DNA of 64,000 nt from Prochlorococcus sp. MIT 1223 (GTDB lineage: Bacteria > Cyanobacteriota > Cyanobacteriia > PCC-6307 > Cyanobiaceae): NCBI RefSeq assembly GCF_034092465.1, contig NZ_CP139303.1:62001-126000 (forward strand), read 5' to 3'. Position numbers and translations under genes: made by a program. A model generated the notes under the pieces. It worked only from the letters and a program-made list of their open reading frames with translations. It had not been told where the DNA came from and made no database searches. Shown in pieces: positions 18,553-29,622 of the stretch (positions are counted from its first letter, which is position 1; the number at the start of each line of letters is the position of its first letter).

Positions 18553-19554
18553 ATGTCTAACATTAGGAATATTTTAATTACTGGAGCTACTTCAGGCATA
18601 GGTTATCAAGCTGCAGTTAAATTAATTAATCTAGGTCACAGATTAATTATTTTATGCCGGGATCAAAATAAATTAAGTAAGACATTATCAAGTTTTTCTA
18701 GAGAACCTGAGTTTGAAAAAGATTTCTATAAACAAATTGATTTTAAAATAGCAGATTTATCTAACCTATCAACCTTAAATAAACTGATGGAAGAATTACT
18801 TTCAGAAGGTTATGAAATAGATACTCTTATTCTTAATGCGGGAATGCAATACACTGGATCAAAAGACCCTATGTGGTCAGTTGATGGTCACGAAATAACT
18901 TTTGCCGTAAATCATTTAAGTCATTATTACTTAACCAGAAAAATACTTCCATTGTTATTCAGATCAACTTCTCCAAGAATTATAATCACAGCTTCAGAAG
19001 TACATAATCCAAAGTCGCCAGGAGGTAGAGTTGGAAAAGTTGCAGATATTGGGAATTTAGAAGGACTTAGGTCTGGTAAGGGTTTTATGATGTTGGATGG
19101 TGATATTAATTTCAATGCGGATAAGGCCTATAAAGATAGTAAACTATGTAATATCTTATTTGCTCGAGAACTTTATCGGAGATTGTCTGATAAAGGTAAG
19201 GAAATTCCTATCATAGCTTGGGCGCCAGGATTGGTTATTCCTAAAGGTAATGATGGTTTCTTTCGTTATAGTAGGAAGTATAATGAGTTCGGTCAAAGAA
19301 TATTTGCTTTTATTGCTAGAGATCTATTAAGTATTACAGAGACACCAAAAAACGCAGGTGAATTACTCTCTAAATTATCAGTTGATTCAGAATATAACCA
19401 AAAAGGTTTTAGTTATATTAGTAATAAAATTTTGAGGCCAGGAACTAAATCATTTCAAGAAGAGAAAGTTAGTTTACAAGCCTCTAGCGATATTTTGGCT
19501 AGAGATTTATGGGAGCTTACTAGTGAAATACTTAAAATTAAATCAGAAATTTAA
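18553..19554 (+). CDS. Short-chain dehydrogenase, protochlorophyllide-reductase-like
   Basis: A 333-residue SDR. The cofactor motif TGATSGIG is at residues 10-17. NAG follows near residue 97, FAVNHLSHYYL near residue 117, and the catalytic YKDSK near residue 193. The HLSHYYLTRKILPLL block and the C-terminal region after YKDSK (LPII-like AWAPGLVIP, then an insert of about 100 residues) resemble the light-dependent protochlorophyllide reductase family. Sequence elsewhere differs from true LPOR, so I call it only a relative. It is divergent from the crtL operon across a 299-bp gap. Confidence 0.78.
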   Translation: MSNIRNILITGATSGIGYQAAVKLINLGHRLIILCRDQNKLSKTLSSFSREPEFEKDFYKQIDFKIADLSNLSTLNKLMEELLSEGYEIDTLILNAGMQYTGSKDPMWSVDGHEITFAVNHLSHYYLTRKILPLLFRSTSPRIIITASEVHNPKSPGGRVGKVADIGNLEGLRSGKGFMMLDGDINFNADKAYKDSKLCNILFARELYRRLSDKGKEIPIIAWAPGLVIPKGNDGFFRYSRKYNEFGQRIFAFIARDLLSITETPKNAGELLSKLSVDSEYNQKGFSYISNKILRPGTKSFQEEKVSLQASSDILARDLWELTSEILKIKSEI

Positions 19555-19570
19555 AATATATATTTAGAAC

Positions 19571-20587
19571 TTATCTATTTAAATTAAGAGTTTGAGTAGG
19601 GAAGGCAAATTCAATACCTTGCTCCTCAAACTTCTTCATAATTCCTAGATTTATATTTTGTTGTGCTGTCATTGCTTGAATGTAGTTACTAGTAGGAATG
19701 AAGTATACGAGTTCAAAATCAAGACTGAAGTCGCCAAATTTTATAAAATGGCATCTGTCAAAAATTGCATTTTCAGTATTCTCAACAATATCTTTAATAA
19801 CCTCAGGTATCTTAATCATATTTTGATGAGAAGTTTCATATACAACTCCTAATTTGTGTACTAATCTTCTATTATTCATTTCGGCATAATTTGAAATTAC
19901 TCCATTAGTTAGTCTGCTATTACTCATTACAATTATCTCTCCATTAATACTTCTTAGCCGTGTTGAACGTACCCCTACAGTTTCTACCTTTGCCCAGACA
20001 CCTTCAATATGAATGAATTGACCGTTTTGAAATGGTTTGTCTAAAAGAATAGTTATATATTCAAAAAATTCTTGAACAGGTTCTTTTAGAGCTAGGCCAG
20101 CACCTATTCCTCCAGCACTAAGTAGAGCCCAGACTGCCGTCATCTGAACACCCATATTTTGAAGATAGAAAACAATACCTATACACCATGTAATAGCCCT
20201 AATCATTGGACTAATAGAAGCAAGCATTGTACTGATAGATTTATCATCAACTTTTATCGACCATTCTTTTATGATTATCTGACTAATTTTATTGATTAAT
20301 CTAATTACTAGTATTAAACAAATAAATTTAATTAAGCCAAGAACTAAATTATCCAATGTTTCAGTAATTGGGATGCTTGCCCATGCAATAAAAAAACTTA
20401 TCAGAAATCCTAGTGGTTTAATTATTTCGATTAAAGACTTGGCGATGTAGTCATCTATTTTATTGTTTGTTCGAAGGGTGAACTTTCTTAAAATATTCTT
20501 CGATATAGCAGAAGAGACTAATGTTATTATGCTCCCAATGATAAATATCCCTATAGCTATTATCAACTCTTTAGTGAATGCATTCAT
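19571..20587 (-). CDS. Small-conductance mechanosensitive channel (MscS family)
   Basis: A 338-residue membrane protein. About four hydrophobic helices precede the pore region LLSAGGIGAGLALKEPVQEFF near residue 160, which is the Gly/Ala-rich pore-lining helix TM3 of MscS. The beta domain follows (GQFIHIEGVWAKVETVGVRS), then the NSRLTNGVISNY segment and the alpha/beta C-terminal domain. The family opens on membrane tension to release solutes after a drop in salinity. A stpA-like compatible-solute gene lies 2.4 kb away. It is convergent with the LPOR-like gene. Confidence 0.88.
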   Translation of the reverse strand: MNAFTKELIIAIGIFIIGSIITLVSSAISKNILRKFTLRTNNKIDDYIAKSLIEIIKPLGFLISFFIAWASIPITETLDNLVLGLIKFICLILVIRLINKISQIIIKEWSIKVDDKSISTMLASISPMIRAITWCIGIVFYLQNMGVQMTAVWALLSAGGIGAGLALKEPVQEFFEYITILLDKPFQNGQFIHIEGVWAKVETVGVRSTRLRSINGEIIVMSNSRLTNGVISNYAEMNNRRLVHKLGVVYETSHQNMIKIPEVIKDIVENTENAIFDRCHFIKFGDFSLDFELVYFIPTSNYIQAMTAQQNINLGIMKKFEEQGIEFAFPTQTLNLNR

Positions 20588-20718
20588 TTGATAAACTTCC
20601 TGATACCATCTACTTTGCCGTATTAATTAGATTTTGCTAGCTTATATTAAAGATTCAATAAAAGCCTAATCAACTCACTTCTTTATTAATAGAAAACGTT
20701 AAAATGGGCATATCTAAA

Positions 20719-21291
20719 TTATTTCTCTTGGAAAACCTCCTTAACAAGAGAGCTTATGATCTTAAATTCATTCCTTTTAGCAGTTCTACATAGTTCAAAT
20801 ATTGCTGCTTCTACTGTAGTTAATATAGCTCCGCAAGAATCTAATCTTTTTAGTGATGTTTCGTGGTCAATTGATTTTCTGCTGCTAACAGCATCAACTG
20901 CAATGAATGGTTTATATCCATTCTTTAAAAAATCAATACAAGTTTGTTGAACACATATATGCGTCTCTATCCCACATATAAGTATATTCTCATATTTAGT
21001 TAATTCTACACTCCTAATGATTTTGTTGTAGCAACTAAATTCCATCTTATGGATATTAGTATAATTTTCATTAGGAATAAGTCTTTTTACTGTAGAACCT
21101 AATCTTGTGGGATTTTGTTCACTATATATAGTATTTATATCAAGTATACTGCATACTTTTAATAGCTTATCTATATTCCATAATAACTTTTCTCGATTCA
21201 GAATACCCTCAATCAACTTCTCTTGAACATCCACTACTACTATCAATGTATTTGTTTCGTTCATTAGGATAGATTCGCTGGGTGAAATCAT
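20719..21291 (-). CDS. Isochorismatase-like cysteine hydrolase
   Basis: A 190-residue cysteine hydrolase. The catalytic triad is visible: Asp in VVVDVQEKL near residue 20, Lys in HKMEFSC near residue 83, and Cys in CGIETHICVQQTC, with a preceding cis-peptide, near residue 112. The family cleaves amide or ester bonds in small substrates such as isochorismate, nicotinamide or N-carbamoyl compounds. The substrate here is not indicated. A second in-frame ATG at residue 10 could be the true start. Confidence 0.82.
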   Translation of the reverse strand: MISPSESILMNETNTLIVVVDVQEKLIEGILNREKLLWNIDKLLKVCSILDINTIYSEQNPTRLGSTVKRLIPNENYTNIHKMEFSCYNKIIRSVELTKYENILICGIETHICVQQTCIDFLKNGYKPFIAVDAVSSRKSIDHETSLKRLDSCGAILTTVEAAIFELCRTAKRNEFKIISSLVKEVFQEK

Positions 21292-21479
21292 TTTAGGTAT
21301 TTTGGATGAGGAGGAATTTGAGAATCTTGCTTGTGAGAAACTTTAGTAAATAATATGAGAATTTAAGTGACTAATTACGTAAATGCTCAAGGAAACAAAG
21401 TATTCATTTCAAGACTCTTGTTTGATTCATCTAAATATCTTTCGGATCTCTCATTAGCAGCTAGTATTGAGAAAGAGAA

Positions 21480-21941
21480 ATGATTCTGTTGTCTGTAAAC
21501 ACCTCTTATGAAGCTTTCTCAACTCCTTTGGAGAGTGGTCTCCATCAGGATGGCAAGCGTTTAACTTCCCAAAGAAGAAAAATCTTAGACTTATTTGAGA
21601 GAATAGGTTCTGGGATACATTTAAGTGCTGAGGATGTGCATGGAGAACTTTTAAAATTAAATAAACGAGTTTCTTTGGCAACTATATATAGAACTCTTCG
21701 GTTATTGGTTCAAATGGGATTTTTAAATGAGCTCGAACTTAGTGAAGGTGGTCATCGGTTTGAGTTATTAAGTCATGATCATCCTGATCATCATCATTTG
21801 ATTTGTATTAGGTGTGGGAGGACTGAAGAATTTGAAAGTAACCAGGTTGTTCAAGCTGGAAGACTAGCGTCTGAAAAACTTGGTTTTAAATTAATTGAAT
21901 CGACACTTAATGTAAGAGCTATTTGTCCAAGCTGTATTTAG
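21480..21941 (+). CDS. Fur-family metal-responsive regulator
   Basis: A 153-residue dimeric repressor of the Fur/Zur/PerR family. An N-terminal winged helix (RLTSQRRKILDLFERIG, then VSLATIYRTLRLLVQMGFL near residues 60-80) is followed by the metal domain with the His-rich HDHPDHHHLICIRCG near residue 97 and a final CPSC, which together give the CxxC-CxxC structural zinc site. The family member (Fur, Zur or PerR) cannot be decided from sequence alone. It converges with the ArsS-like gene, 11 bp apart. Confidence 0.88.
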   Translation: MILLSVNTSYEAFSTPLESGLHQDGKRLTSQRRKILDLFERIGSGIHLSAEDVHGELLKLNKRVSLATIYRTLRLLVQMGFLNELELSEGGHRFELLSHDHPDHHHLICIRCGRTEEFESNQVVQAGRLASEKLGFKLIESTLNVRAICPSCI

Positions 21942-21952
21942 GTAATATTCTT

Positions 21953-22891
21953 TCAACTCAAAGCTCCTCCACAGCTTGAGCCACTTCCAGCTGTGCAACC
22001 AAAGCAATGATTGTCTACTGATATTGGATTACCTTCGAAAGTAAACTTTTTCTCAATAAGCTCTTGAATATTTATTGGCCCAGCTATTTGATTAAGTTTT
22101 AATTGTTGATTAAAGTCACAATCATAAATCTTACCATTCCAATCTATACTTATTGATTTCTTGCACATCACAGCACATAGATTATTTGGATTATAGTTAT
22201 CTTTTAGCAAGTTTTCGTAATCATTTAGTTTGTCGATTACTTTTAAGTAGTCTGCAAATCTATTTATTGGCATATTTGCCAAGGCTAATAATTTAGAGAA
22301 GGAGATTCCATATCTATTATGTAATTCTTTACGATAATCCTCTTCTAATCTTTTTTGGTCAGGTGGAAGACATGGGCCAATAGGATTGAATACTAAGTTT
22401 AATATTAGACCACTTCCCTCCTTCCCATAGCCTAGTGAATTTAACAGCTTTAAACCTTTTATACTTCTTTCAAAAACACCTCTCCCTCTTTGTTTGTCTA
22501 CATTCTCCTCTAGATAGCAAGGTAATGAAGCAGTTACTTCTACTCTATTTTTAGCAAGGAAACTTGCTAGGCTCTCTTGACCTGGCTCAGTCAGAATAGT
22601 TAAATTACATCTATCTATTATTTTAATATCTAGCTTATTAGCCTCTATAACTAATTGTTTAAATTTCGGGTGAAGTTCAGGGGCACCTCCCGTCATATCT
22701 AATACTTTAATACCATAAATCTTAATAACCTTTGGTATTATCGAAATTATATGATCATCCATCATCTCTGTTCTATTTGGACCTGCATTAACATGACAAT
22801 GTGAACATGCTTGGTTACACTTATAACCCATATTTATCTGGAGAGTTTCTAAACCTTCTCGACTTATTTGAGGAAATCTTTTTATTTGCAA
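21953..22891 (-). CDS. arsS: Radical SAM / Cys-rich protein (ArsS-like)
   Basis: A 312-residue radical SAM enzyme. The [4Fe-4S] motif CNQACSHC is at residues 25-32 (Cys25, Cys29, Cys32), followed by the GGAPELHP segment. The C-terminal half is the DUF3641 Cys-rich region with CAVMCKKS, DCDFNQQL and a final CFGCTAGSGSSCGG. Proteins of this architecture are named ArsS and are proposed to attach the 5'-deoxyadenosyl group in arsenosugar synthesis. No arsM is in the window, so the role here is inferred from the family. It is convergent with the Fur-like gene. Confidence 0.85.
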   Translation of the reverse strand: MQIKRFPQISREGLETLQINMGYKCNQACSHCHVNAGPNRTEMMDDHIISIIPKVIKIYGIKVLDMTGGAPELHPKFKQLVIEANKLDIKIIDRCNLTILTEPGQESLASFLAKNRVEVTASLPCYLEENVDKQRGRGVFERSIKGLKLLNSLGYGKEGSGLILNLVFNPIGPCLPPDQKRLEEDYRKELHNRYGISFSKLLALANMPINRFADYLKVIDKLNDYENLLKDNYNPNNLCAVMCKKSISIDWNGKIYDCDFNQQLKLNQIAGPINIQELIEKKFTFEGNPISVDNHCFGCTAGSGSSCGGALS

Positions 22892-22949
22892 AAGATTAAT
22901 TAAAATTCCAATATATTTTATATATACAATAAAACTAAAATTCTTAATT

Positions 22950-24206
22950 TTATCGAAATTTAATATTCTTGTCTAATTTTTTTGATCTCTCTCTTGCAAT
23001 TATATTAAACCATTTTATATATTCAGCAGGTCCGCCTGTTAGCACAGAGTTAAACCTAAGATTATCATTCTTATCAGTTACTCCTGTTAAATCTGTAGAG
23101 TTTACTTTGGGTCTTGGAACCTCATTATTCCCACTACTTACAAACAAAATCTTGTTTTCTTTATTGTACTTTCTACCTAATTCTTGAATTAATGACAGGA
23201 AACCCCTGTCACTTCCTCCTCTTTGCCACATATTTAACTCTTTATTCCAAGTTGAGGTTACAGTATCACCTACTCCAATTAACATAGGCATCTCATCTGG
23301 CTTGATTCTATTAAGACAAAGATTAATTAAATCCTCTTCTGATTTAGGCGCCTCTCTCACATTGAATGAACTCCCAAATGGATACCTACCACTTTTATTG
23401 AAAATGTACTGATTTAGCAGAACCAGTAACCCTGACTCTTTTACTGCTCCATTAATTATGAATTGTATATCAGTAGTCCCTATATCGTGAGTTTTGGCCC
23501 CCTTCATTATCTCTACATTATCAACCTTTCCTAGGTTTGGCATAAGATGAAGAGAAAAAGATTTCTCAAGTGAAGTACCCTTTGTTGAATTAATAATTTT
23601 TTCCATTATTCTTTTCATTAATTGCTGTAACTCTATTTGTAAGTTTAATTTTCCTTCAGCAATATTAAGTATCTCATTAAAGTTAATTGTTGGAGTGAAT
23701 CTTGTATCGCAGACCGCAACATCAATTAATTTTTTTATTTTGATTGGTTCTATATTAGGAAATATTTTGCTGAGTTCTTTTGTTAAATACTTTTTCATCT
23801 TTGAGGGGACATTTTTAAGAAAATCAATTTCTTCATTACTTATCCCAAGTAAGGAAATTTCGCCAAAATTATTTTGATATTCCACACCACATCCAGCCAG
23901 CCCTGGTAAATATAGACCCTTTTTTGTGGCTTCTGTCTTTGAACCTATTGATTTTTCTATGATTCTATTAACCCCTCTTTCTCCTTCATGCTCGCCACAG
24001 GTAAGGACATAAAACTCTCCTTTCAAATTAGAAACAGAGTAAATATATGAGTGATCTATTCTTCTATTAAGAGGATCTTTTACTAAAGGTATGCAGACAC
24101 CATCAATGTCTTGTATTATTAATATTTCATTTTCGTTGATTATACTTTCAACTGTATTTTTTATATTGATCAATTTTGACATAAAATCATCATCTGAAAG
24201 AACCAT
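22950..24206 (-). CDS. stpA: Glucosylglycerol-phosphate phosphatase-like protein (StpA/GgpP)
   Basis: A 418-residue HAD-type protein. Its N-terminal motif IIQDIDGVC (Asp33, Asp35) is followed by LVKDPLNRRID, FYVLTCGEHEGERGVNRI and later LIGVGDTVTS and RGGSDRGF. These match the cyanobacterial StpA family closely as I recall it. StpA removes phosphate from glucosylglycerol-3-phosphate to give the salt-protective solute glucosylglycerol. The synthase GgpS is not in the window. It is divergent from the 503-residue dehydrogenase-like gene across a 180-bp gap, a likely shared regulatory region. Confidence 0.85.
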   Translation of the reverse strand: MVLSDDDFMSKLINIKNTVESIINENEILIIQDIDGVCIPLVKDPLNRRIDHSYIYSVSNLKGEFYVLTCGEHEGERGVNRIIEKSIGSKTEATKKGLYLPGLAGCGVEYQNNFGEISLLGISNEEIDFLKNVPSKMKKYLTKELSKIFPNIEPIKIKKLIDVAVCDTRFTPTINFNEILNIAEGKLNLQIELQQLMKRIMEKIINSTKGTSLEKSFSLHLMPNLGKVDNVEIMKGAKTHDIGTTDIQFIINGAVKESGLLVLLNQYIFNKSGRYPFGSSFNVREAPKSEEDLINLCLNRIKPDEMPMLIGVGDTVTSTWNKELNMWQRGGSDRGFLSLIQELGRKYNKENKILFVSSGNNEVPRPKVNSTDLTGVTDKNDNLRFNSVLTGGPAEYIKWFNIIARERSKKLDKNIKFR

Positions 24207-24386
24207 TAAATGATTATATCAATCCTAGCATTAAGAGCATATTAACTTATTCATTTTCTAACTTGTACAATTAAATGATTTTTAATTCTAATTTTGTAGT
24301 AAAGTAAGGATTATTAACCTTCCTATGTTAAAAAGACTCTCATTAGGAAGAGTTTATTTGCTTATAGTCACTTTAGGCATAATTCT

Positions 24387-25898
24387 ATGCAAAACAGTTT
24401 TTTTAAGGAACCCTATACAGAGACTTCTCTTTCAGAACGTATAAGAGAACTCAATAAAAGTAAGGTAGGTTTTTACAGTATTGGTTTATATCCCGCATCA
24501 CTAGCTTATAACTGTGTTATGCAAACTGAAGTTGAAAACTTGTTACTTGCACCTAGACCAGGTAGGGAAATCTTAGGAGCTTTCTCGAAGGAATCGCTAG
24601 AAGGAATGAACGAAATATACTTAAATAAGATTGAAAGAATATCCAATCATTTTAGTAATGGTGTTTATACTAAAAATACACTTTCCTACCTTATCTTAAA
24701 TTGTGAACTTGTAATCCTAAGTTCTAATAGCAATCATATTGAATCGGACCTTAGAGATACTTTAGAACTAAGAAAAAAGTTAAATCGTGATCAGGTTGTA
24801 ATAGCTTGCCTGGTTGGTTCATTCTGTAACGATAGTCATTTAAATAAGTCATATGTTCTTTGTGAGAAAGAGTCTAATCTTGGTTTCTTTTCGGGTTTTC
24901 ATAGACATGGAGCACTACTTAATGAATTTGATAGCTTTACGGCTAATTTCTGTCACCCGGATGCATTAACTGCAATGTTAGGAGCAAAAATGCTTGACTC
25001 TTTGTCACCAAATATTCAAGTCTCATCTGGTGTTCATAATTTAGAGGGACAATATATAAAAGCTTCTAAGAACATATCCTCTATCTTTGCAGGTTTTGCA
25101 CATACTTATCATCAAGATAACCCAGGACTTTTGCCCACAATATTGACTTTACTTTTAGATCAATGTTTAGATCAAGCTGCAACAGTATCAATGTGTCGTA
25201 AAGATATTGACAAATTATATAAAGATCAATATTTTCCTATTACAGAACTTGGCTATGGAGTACAACATATTGAAGCTTCTTTATTAAAAGATGGAGACTT
25301 AAAACAGGTAAGAGATCATACTTTCTCGCAATTAACAGCGATGGTAGCGGATGTAAGAGGTAGCATGATGCTTCCAGTCTCAGGTAAACCAACAAGAAAC
25401 TTCCAGGCTGGTCAAGTACTTGCTGAAAAGATGAATGAGCTTAAACGATGTCCATTAGATATAAACGAATTTATAGTTTGGTGTGAGAATTCTAGTTTAA
25501 AAATAGGTGGTTTAGAAGGTATTAAATCATTAAAGTATTGGCCTCAAATAAAGAAAAGCTATTTGATTGAGTTTCATGACTCATCAATGATAAATCTTTT
25601 ATATATGTGCATTCTCGGCTCTGATTATGTTAAAGATATTTTTTATAAAGTTATGACTGAGAGCAGGCAACTTTCTAATTTTTGCCAGGAATCTGTTAGA
25701 CCTTCTCATAGCAGGAAATATGCAAATGCTATTTCAAATCTTGAGAATGATGAAGCTATAAAATTAATAGTTAAATCAATTATTTCTAAAAATAACTCTT
25801 TAACTAATAATAATACTTATACTTCATTCAATATTCCTAATAACTCAAATAGTCAACCCTACTTTAAAGCTATGAACATTATTGAGCAACATCTTTGA
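24387..25898 (+). CDS. Dehydrogenase-like protein, divergent partner of stpA
   Basis: A 503-residue protein that I recognise only in outline. Residues 24-110 look like a Rossmann-type nucleotide-binding half: KVGFYSIGLYPASLAYNCV, then a strand CELVILSSNSNHIE and VVIACLVGSF. The rest has the helical, highly conserved look of a 6-phosphogluconate or glycerol-3-phosphate dehydrogenase C-terminal domain (DSFTANFCHPDALTAMLGA, IFAGFAHTYHQDNPGLLPTI, GKPTRNFQAGQVLAEKM). Supply of glycerol-3-phosphate for glucosylglycerol would fit its neighbour, but that is inference. A Ser/Asn-rich C-terminal tail is less conserved in look. Confidence 0.7.
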   Translation: MQNSFFKEPYTETSLSERIRELNKSKVGFYSIGLYPASLAYNCVMQTEVENLLLAPRPGREILGAFSKESLEGMNEIYLNKIERISNHFSNGVYTKNTLSYLILNCELVILSSNSNHIESDLRDTLELRKKLNRDQVVIACLVGSFCNDSHLNKSYVLCEKESNLGFFSGFHRHGALLNEFDSFTANFCHPDALTAMLGAKMLDSLSPNIQVSSGVHNLEGQYIKASKNISSIFAGFAHTYHQDNPGLLPTILTLLLDQCLDQAATVSMCRKDIDKLYKDQYFPITELGYGVQHIEASLLKDGDLKQVRDHTFSQLTAMVADVRGSMMLPVSGKPTRNFQAGQVLAEKMNELKRCPLDINEFIVWCENSSLKIGGLEGIKSLKYWPQIKKSYLIEFHDSSMINLLYMCILGSDYVKDIFYKVMTESRQLSNFCQESVRPSHSRKYANAISNLENDEAIKLIVKSIISKNNSLTNNNTYTSFNIPNNSNSQPYFKAMNIIEQHL

Positions 25899-26023
25899 AT
25901 TTTTGAAATTTTTATGTTTTTGGTGCTTTTAAGAGTTTTTATGGGATTGCTAATCTAAAAGCTTTGTCGATTCCCATACTGTACAAATGCCGACTACGAT
26001 TTGATGTATACGTAATTTTTGAT

Positions 26024-28095
<2,072 letters not shown>

Positions 28096-28113
28096 TTCTA
28101 AAAATAACTTTTT

Positions 28114-29007
28114 ATGGCTCTAATTCTTCCTAGGAGTTATCACAAGATTCCTTCGGTTGAAAGGAATCACATTTCTTGGATTGAGCCGGAATTAGCAGAG
28201 AGACAAGATATAAGACCCTTGAGAATTGGGATCTTAAACATAATGCCTTTGGGGAAGCAGTATGAATTCAACCTTCTTCATCCGCTTGGCCTTTCCCCTC
28301 TACAGATAGAGCCAATCTGGATAAAACTGCAATCTCATTCTTATAAAACTTGGGATCAATCTCATTTGGAGAATCTTTATGTTGGATGGGAAGAAGCAAT
28401 GTCTCCGAAGCCTTTGGATGGCTTAATAATTACTGGCGCTCCAGTTGAACATATACCTTTTGAGTCCGTAAATTATTGGCCTGAGTTGGTTAAGTTAATA
28501 GAAGAAGCTAGGTATTGTTGCGCTAGTACTCTTGGGCTTTGTTGGGCAGGCTTTGCCCTCGCATATTTGGCAGGCGTTGATAAAGAGAATTTTAAGAAAA
28601 AGCTCTTTGGAGTTTTTCCTATGAGAAGTTTAGTACCAGGTCACCCTTTGATGGGCAATCAGGACGATGAGTTCTTGTGTCCACAAAGTAGGTATGCAGG
28701 CTTGCCTGATCTTGCAATGGAAGAGGCTCAAAGACAAGGACGTTTAAGACTTCTTTCTTATGGAGAGAAAGTTGGATATACAATTTTCGAGACGACTGAC
28801 CAAAGGCAATTAATGCATCTTGGGCATCCAGAATATAACGTTGCAAGGTTGTTATCAGAGATGGAAAGAGATAAAGCAAGAGGAGATGTACCTCCACCTG
28901 AAAATTTTGATTCTGAACATACTCATACTTTATGGCGATCACATAGAAACTTACTTTTTCAACAATGGCTCTGGTTCTGCTATCAGCGTGTAAGTTTTAA
29001 TATTTAA
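28114..29007 (+). CDS. metA: Homoserine O-acetyltransferase, MetA family
   Basis: A 297-residue class-I-glutamine-amidotransferase-like acyltransferase. The catalytic cysteine is Cys143 in LGLCWAGFALAYL; the His of HLGHPEYN and a following Glu complete the active site. In the acyl-CoA pocket segment TGAPVEHIPF, position 112 is Glu. Structural work on this family links glutamate here with acetyl-CoA use and glycine with succinyl-CoA use. MetY beside it needs O-acetylhomoserine, which agrees. Older annotations usually call this gene a succinyltransferase. Confidence 0.92.
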   Translation: MALILPRSYHKIPSVERNHISWIEPELAERQDIRPLRIGILNIMPLGKQYEFNLLHPLGLSPLQIEPIWIKLQSHSYKTWDQSHLENLYVGWEEAMSPKPLDGLIITGAPVEHIPFESVNYWPELVKLIEEARYCCASTLGLCWAGFALAYLAGVDKENFKKKLFGVFPMRSLVPGHPLMGNQDDEFLCPQSRYAGLPDLAMEEAQRQGRLRLLSYGEKVGYTIFETTDQRQLMHLGHPEYNVARLLSEMERDKARGDVPPPENFDSEHTHTLWRSHRNLLFQQWLWFCYQRVSFNI

Positions 29008-29044
29008 TTAAAAATATAATAAAAAGTAAGTTGCACGAAGTTAA

Positions 29045-29614
29045 ATGTTAAATAAAAAAGAATATCCTTGGAATTTAATTAAAGGTTGGATGAATTTTGA
29101 AGAATCTAAGAAATGGGAGAAAGAAATCTTTTCCAAATTAGATTGGTCTCAACCTAAAATAAAGGTTTATGGGAAAGAATATTTAGTTCCAAGAAAAACA
29201 GCCTTTATTGGACAAGAAAACATTAAATATCGTTATAGCGGTTTGCTTCATATATCCGATGGCTGGCCTAAGTGGTTCCTTCCACTTCTGAAAAATGTTT
29301 GTTTAGCTAGTAAGAGTGACTTTAATGGATGCCTAGTGAATTTATATAGAAATGGAAACGATAAAATGGGTTGGCATTCAGATGATGAAAAAGAACTTAA
29401 TCCAACTATGCCTATTTCTTCGCTTTCTTTGGGAACATCAAGAGACTTCTTTCTTAAGCACCGGTATATCAAAGAGAAACATCAGATAAAGCTTGAGGGA
29501 GGAGATCTTTTTATTATGTACCCTGACTGCCAGAAAGAATGGCTTCATTCAATACCTCTAAGAAGAAAGGTTATTAGTTCTAGAATAAACCTTACTTTTC
29601 GATGCTATAAATAA
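29045..29614 (+). CDS. AlkB-like 2-oxoglutarate/Fe(II) dioxygenase
   Basis: A 189-residue oxygenase of the AlkB family, which removes alkyl groups from DNA or RNA bases. The iron ligands HxD are His111 and Asp113 in MGWHSDDE, and a second histidine is in EWLHSIPLR near residue 166. SLSLGTSRDFFLKHR and GGDLFIMYP match the core strands, and the trailing Arg residues (SSRINLTFR) bind 2-oxoglutarate. The substrate, repair or RNA, is not decided by sequence. It follows metA by 37 bp. Confidence 0.88.
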   Translation: MLNKKEYPWNLIKGWMNFEESKKWEKEIFSKLDWSQPKIKVYGKEYLVPRKTAFIGQENIKYRYSGLLHISDGWPKWFLPLLKNVCLASKSDFNGCLVNLYRNGNDKMGWHSDDEKELNPTMPISSLSLGTSRDFFLKHRYIKEKHQIKLEGGDLFIMYPDCQKEWLHSIPLRRKVISSRINLTFRCYK

Positions 29615-29622
29615 ACAAATAA

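Noticed and set aside
24324-24446. 40-residue frame before the dehydrogenase-like gene
   Set aside because: It overlaps the start of the long gene, and its composition looks like read-through of the AT-rich leader.
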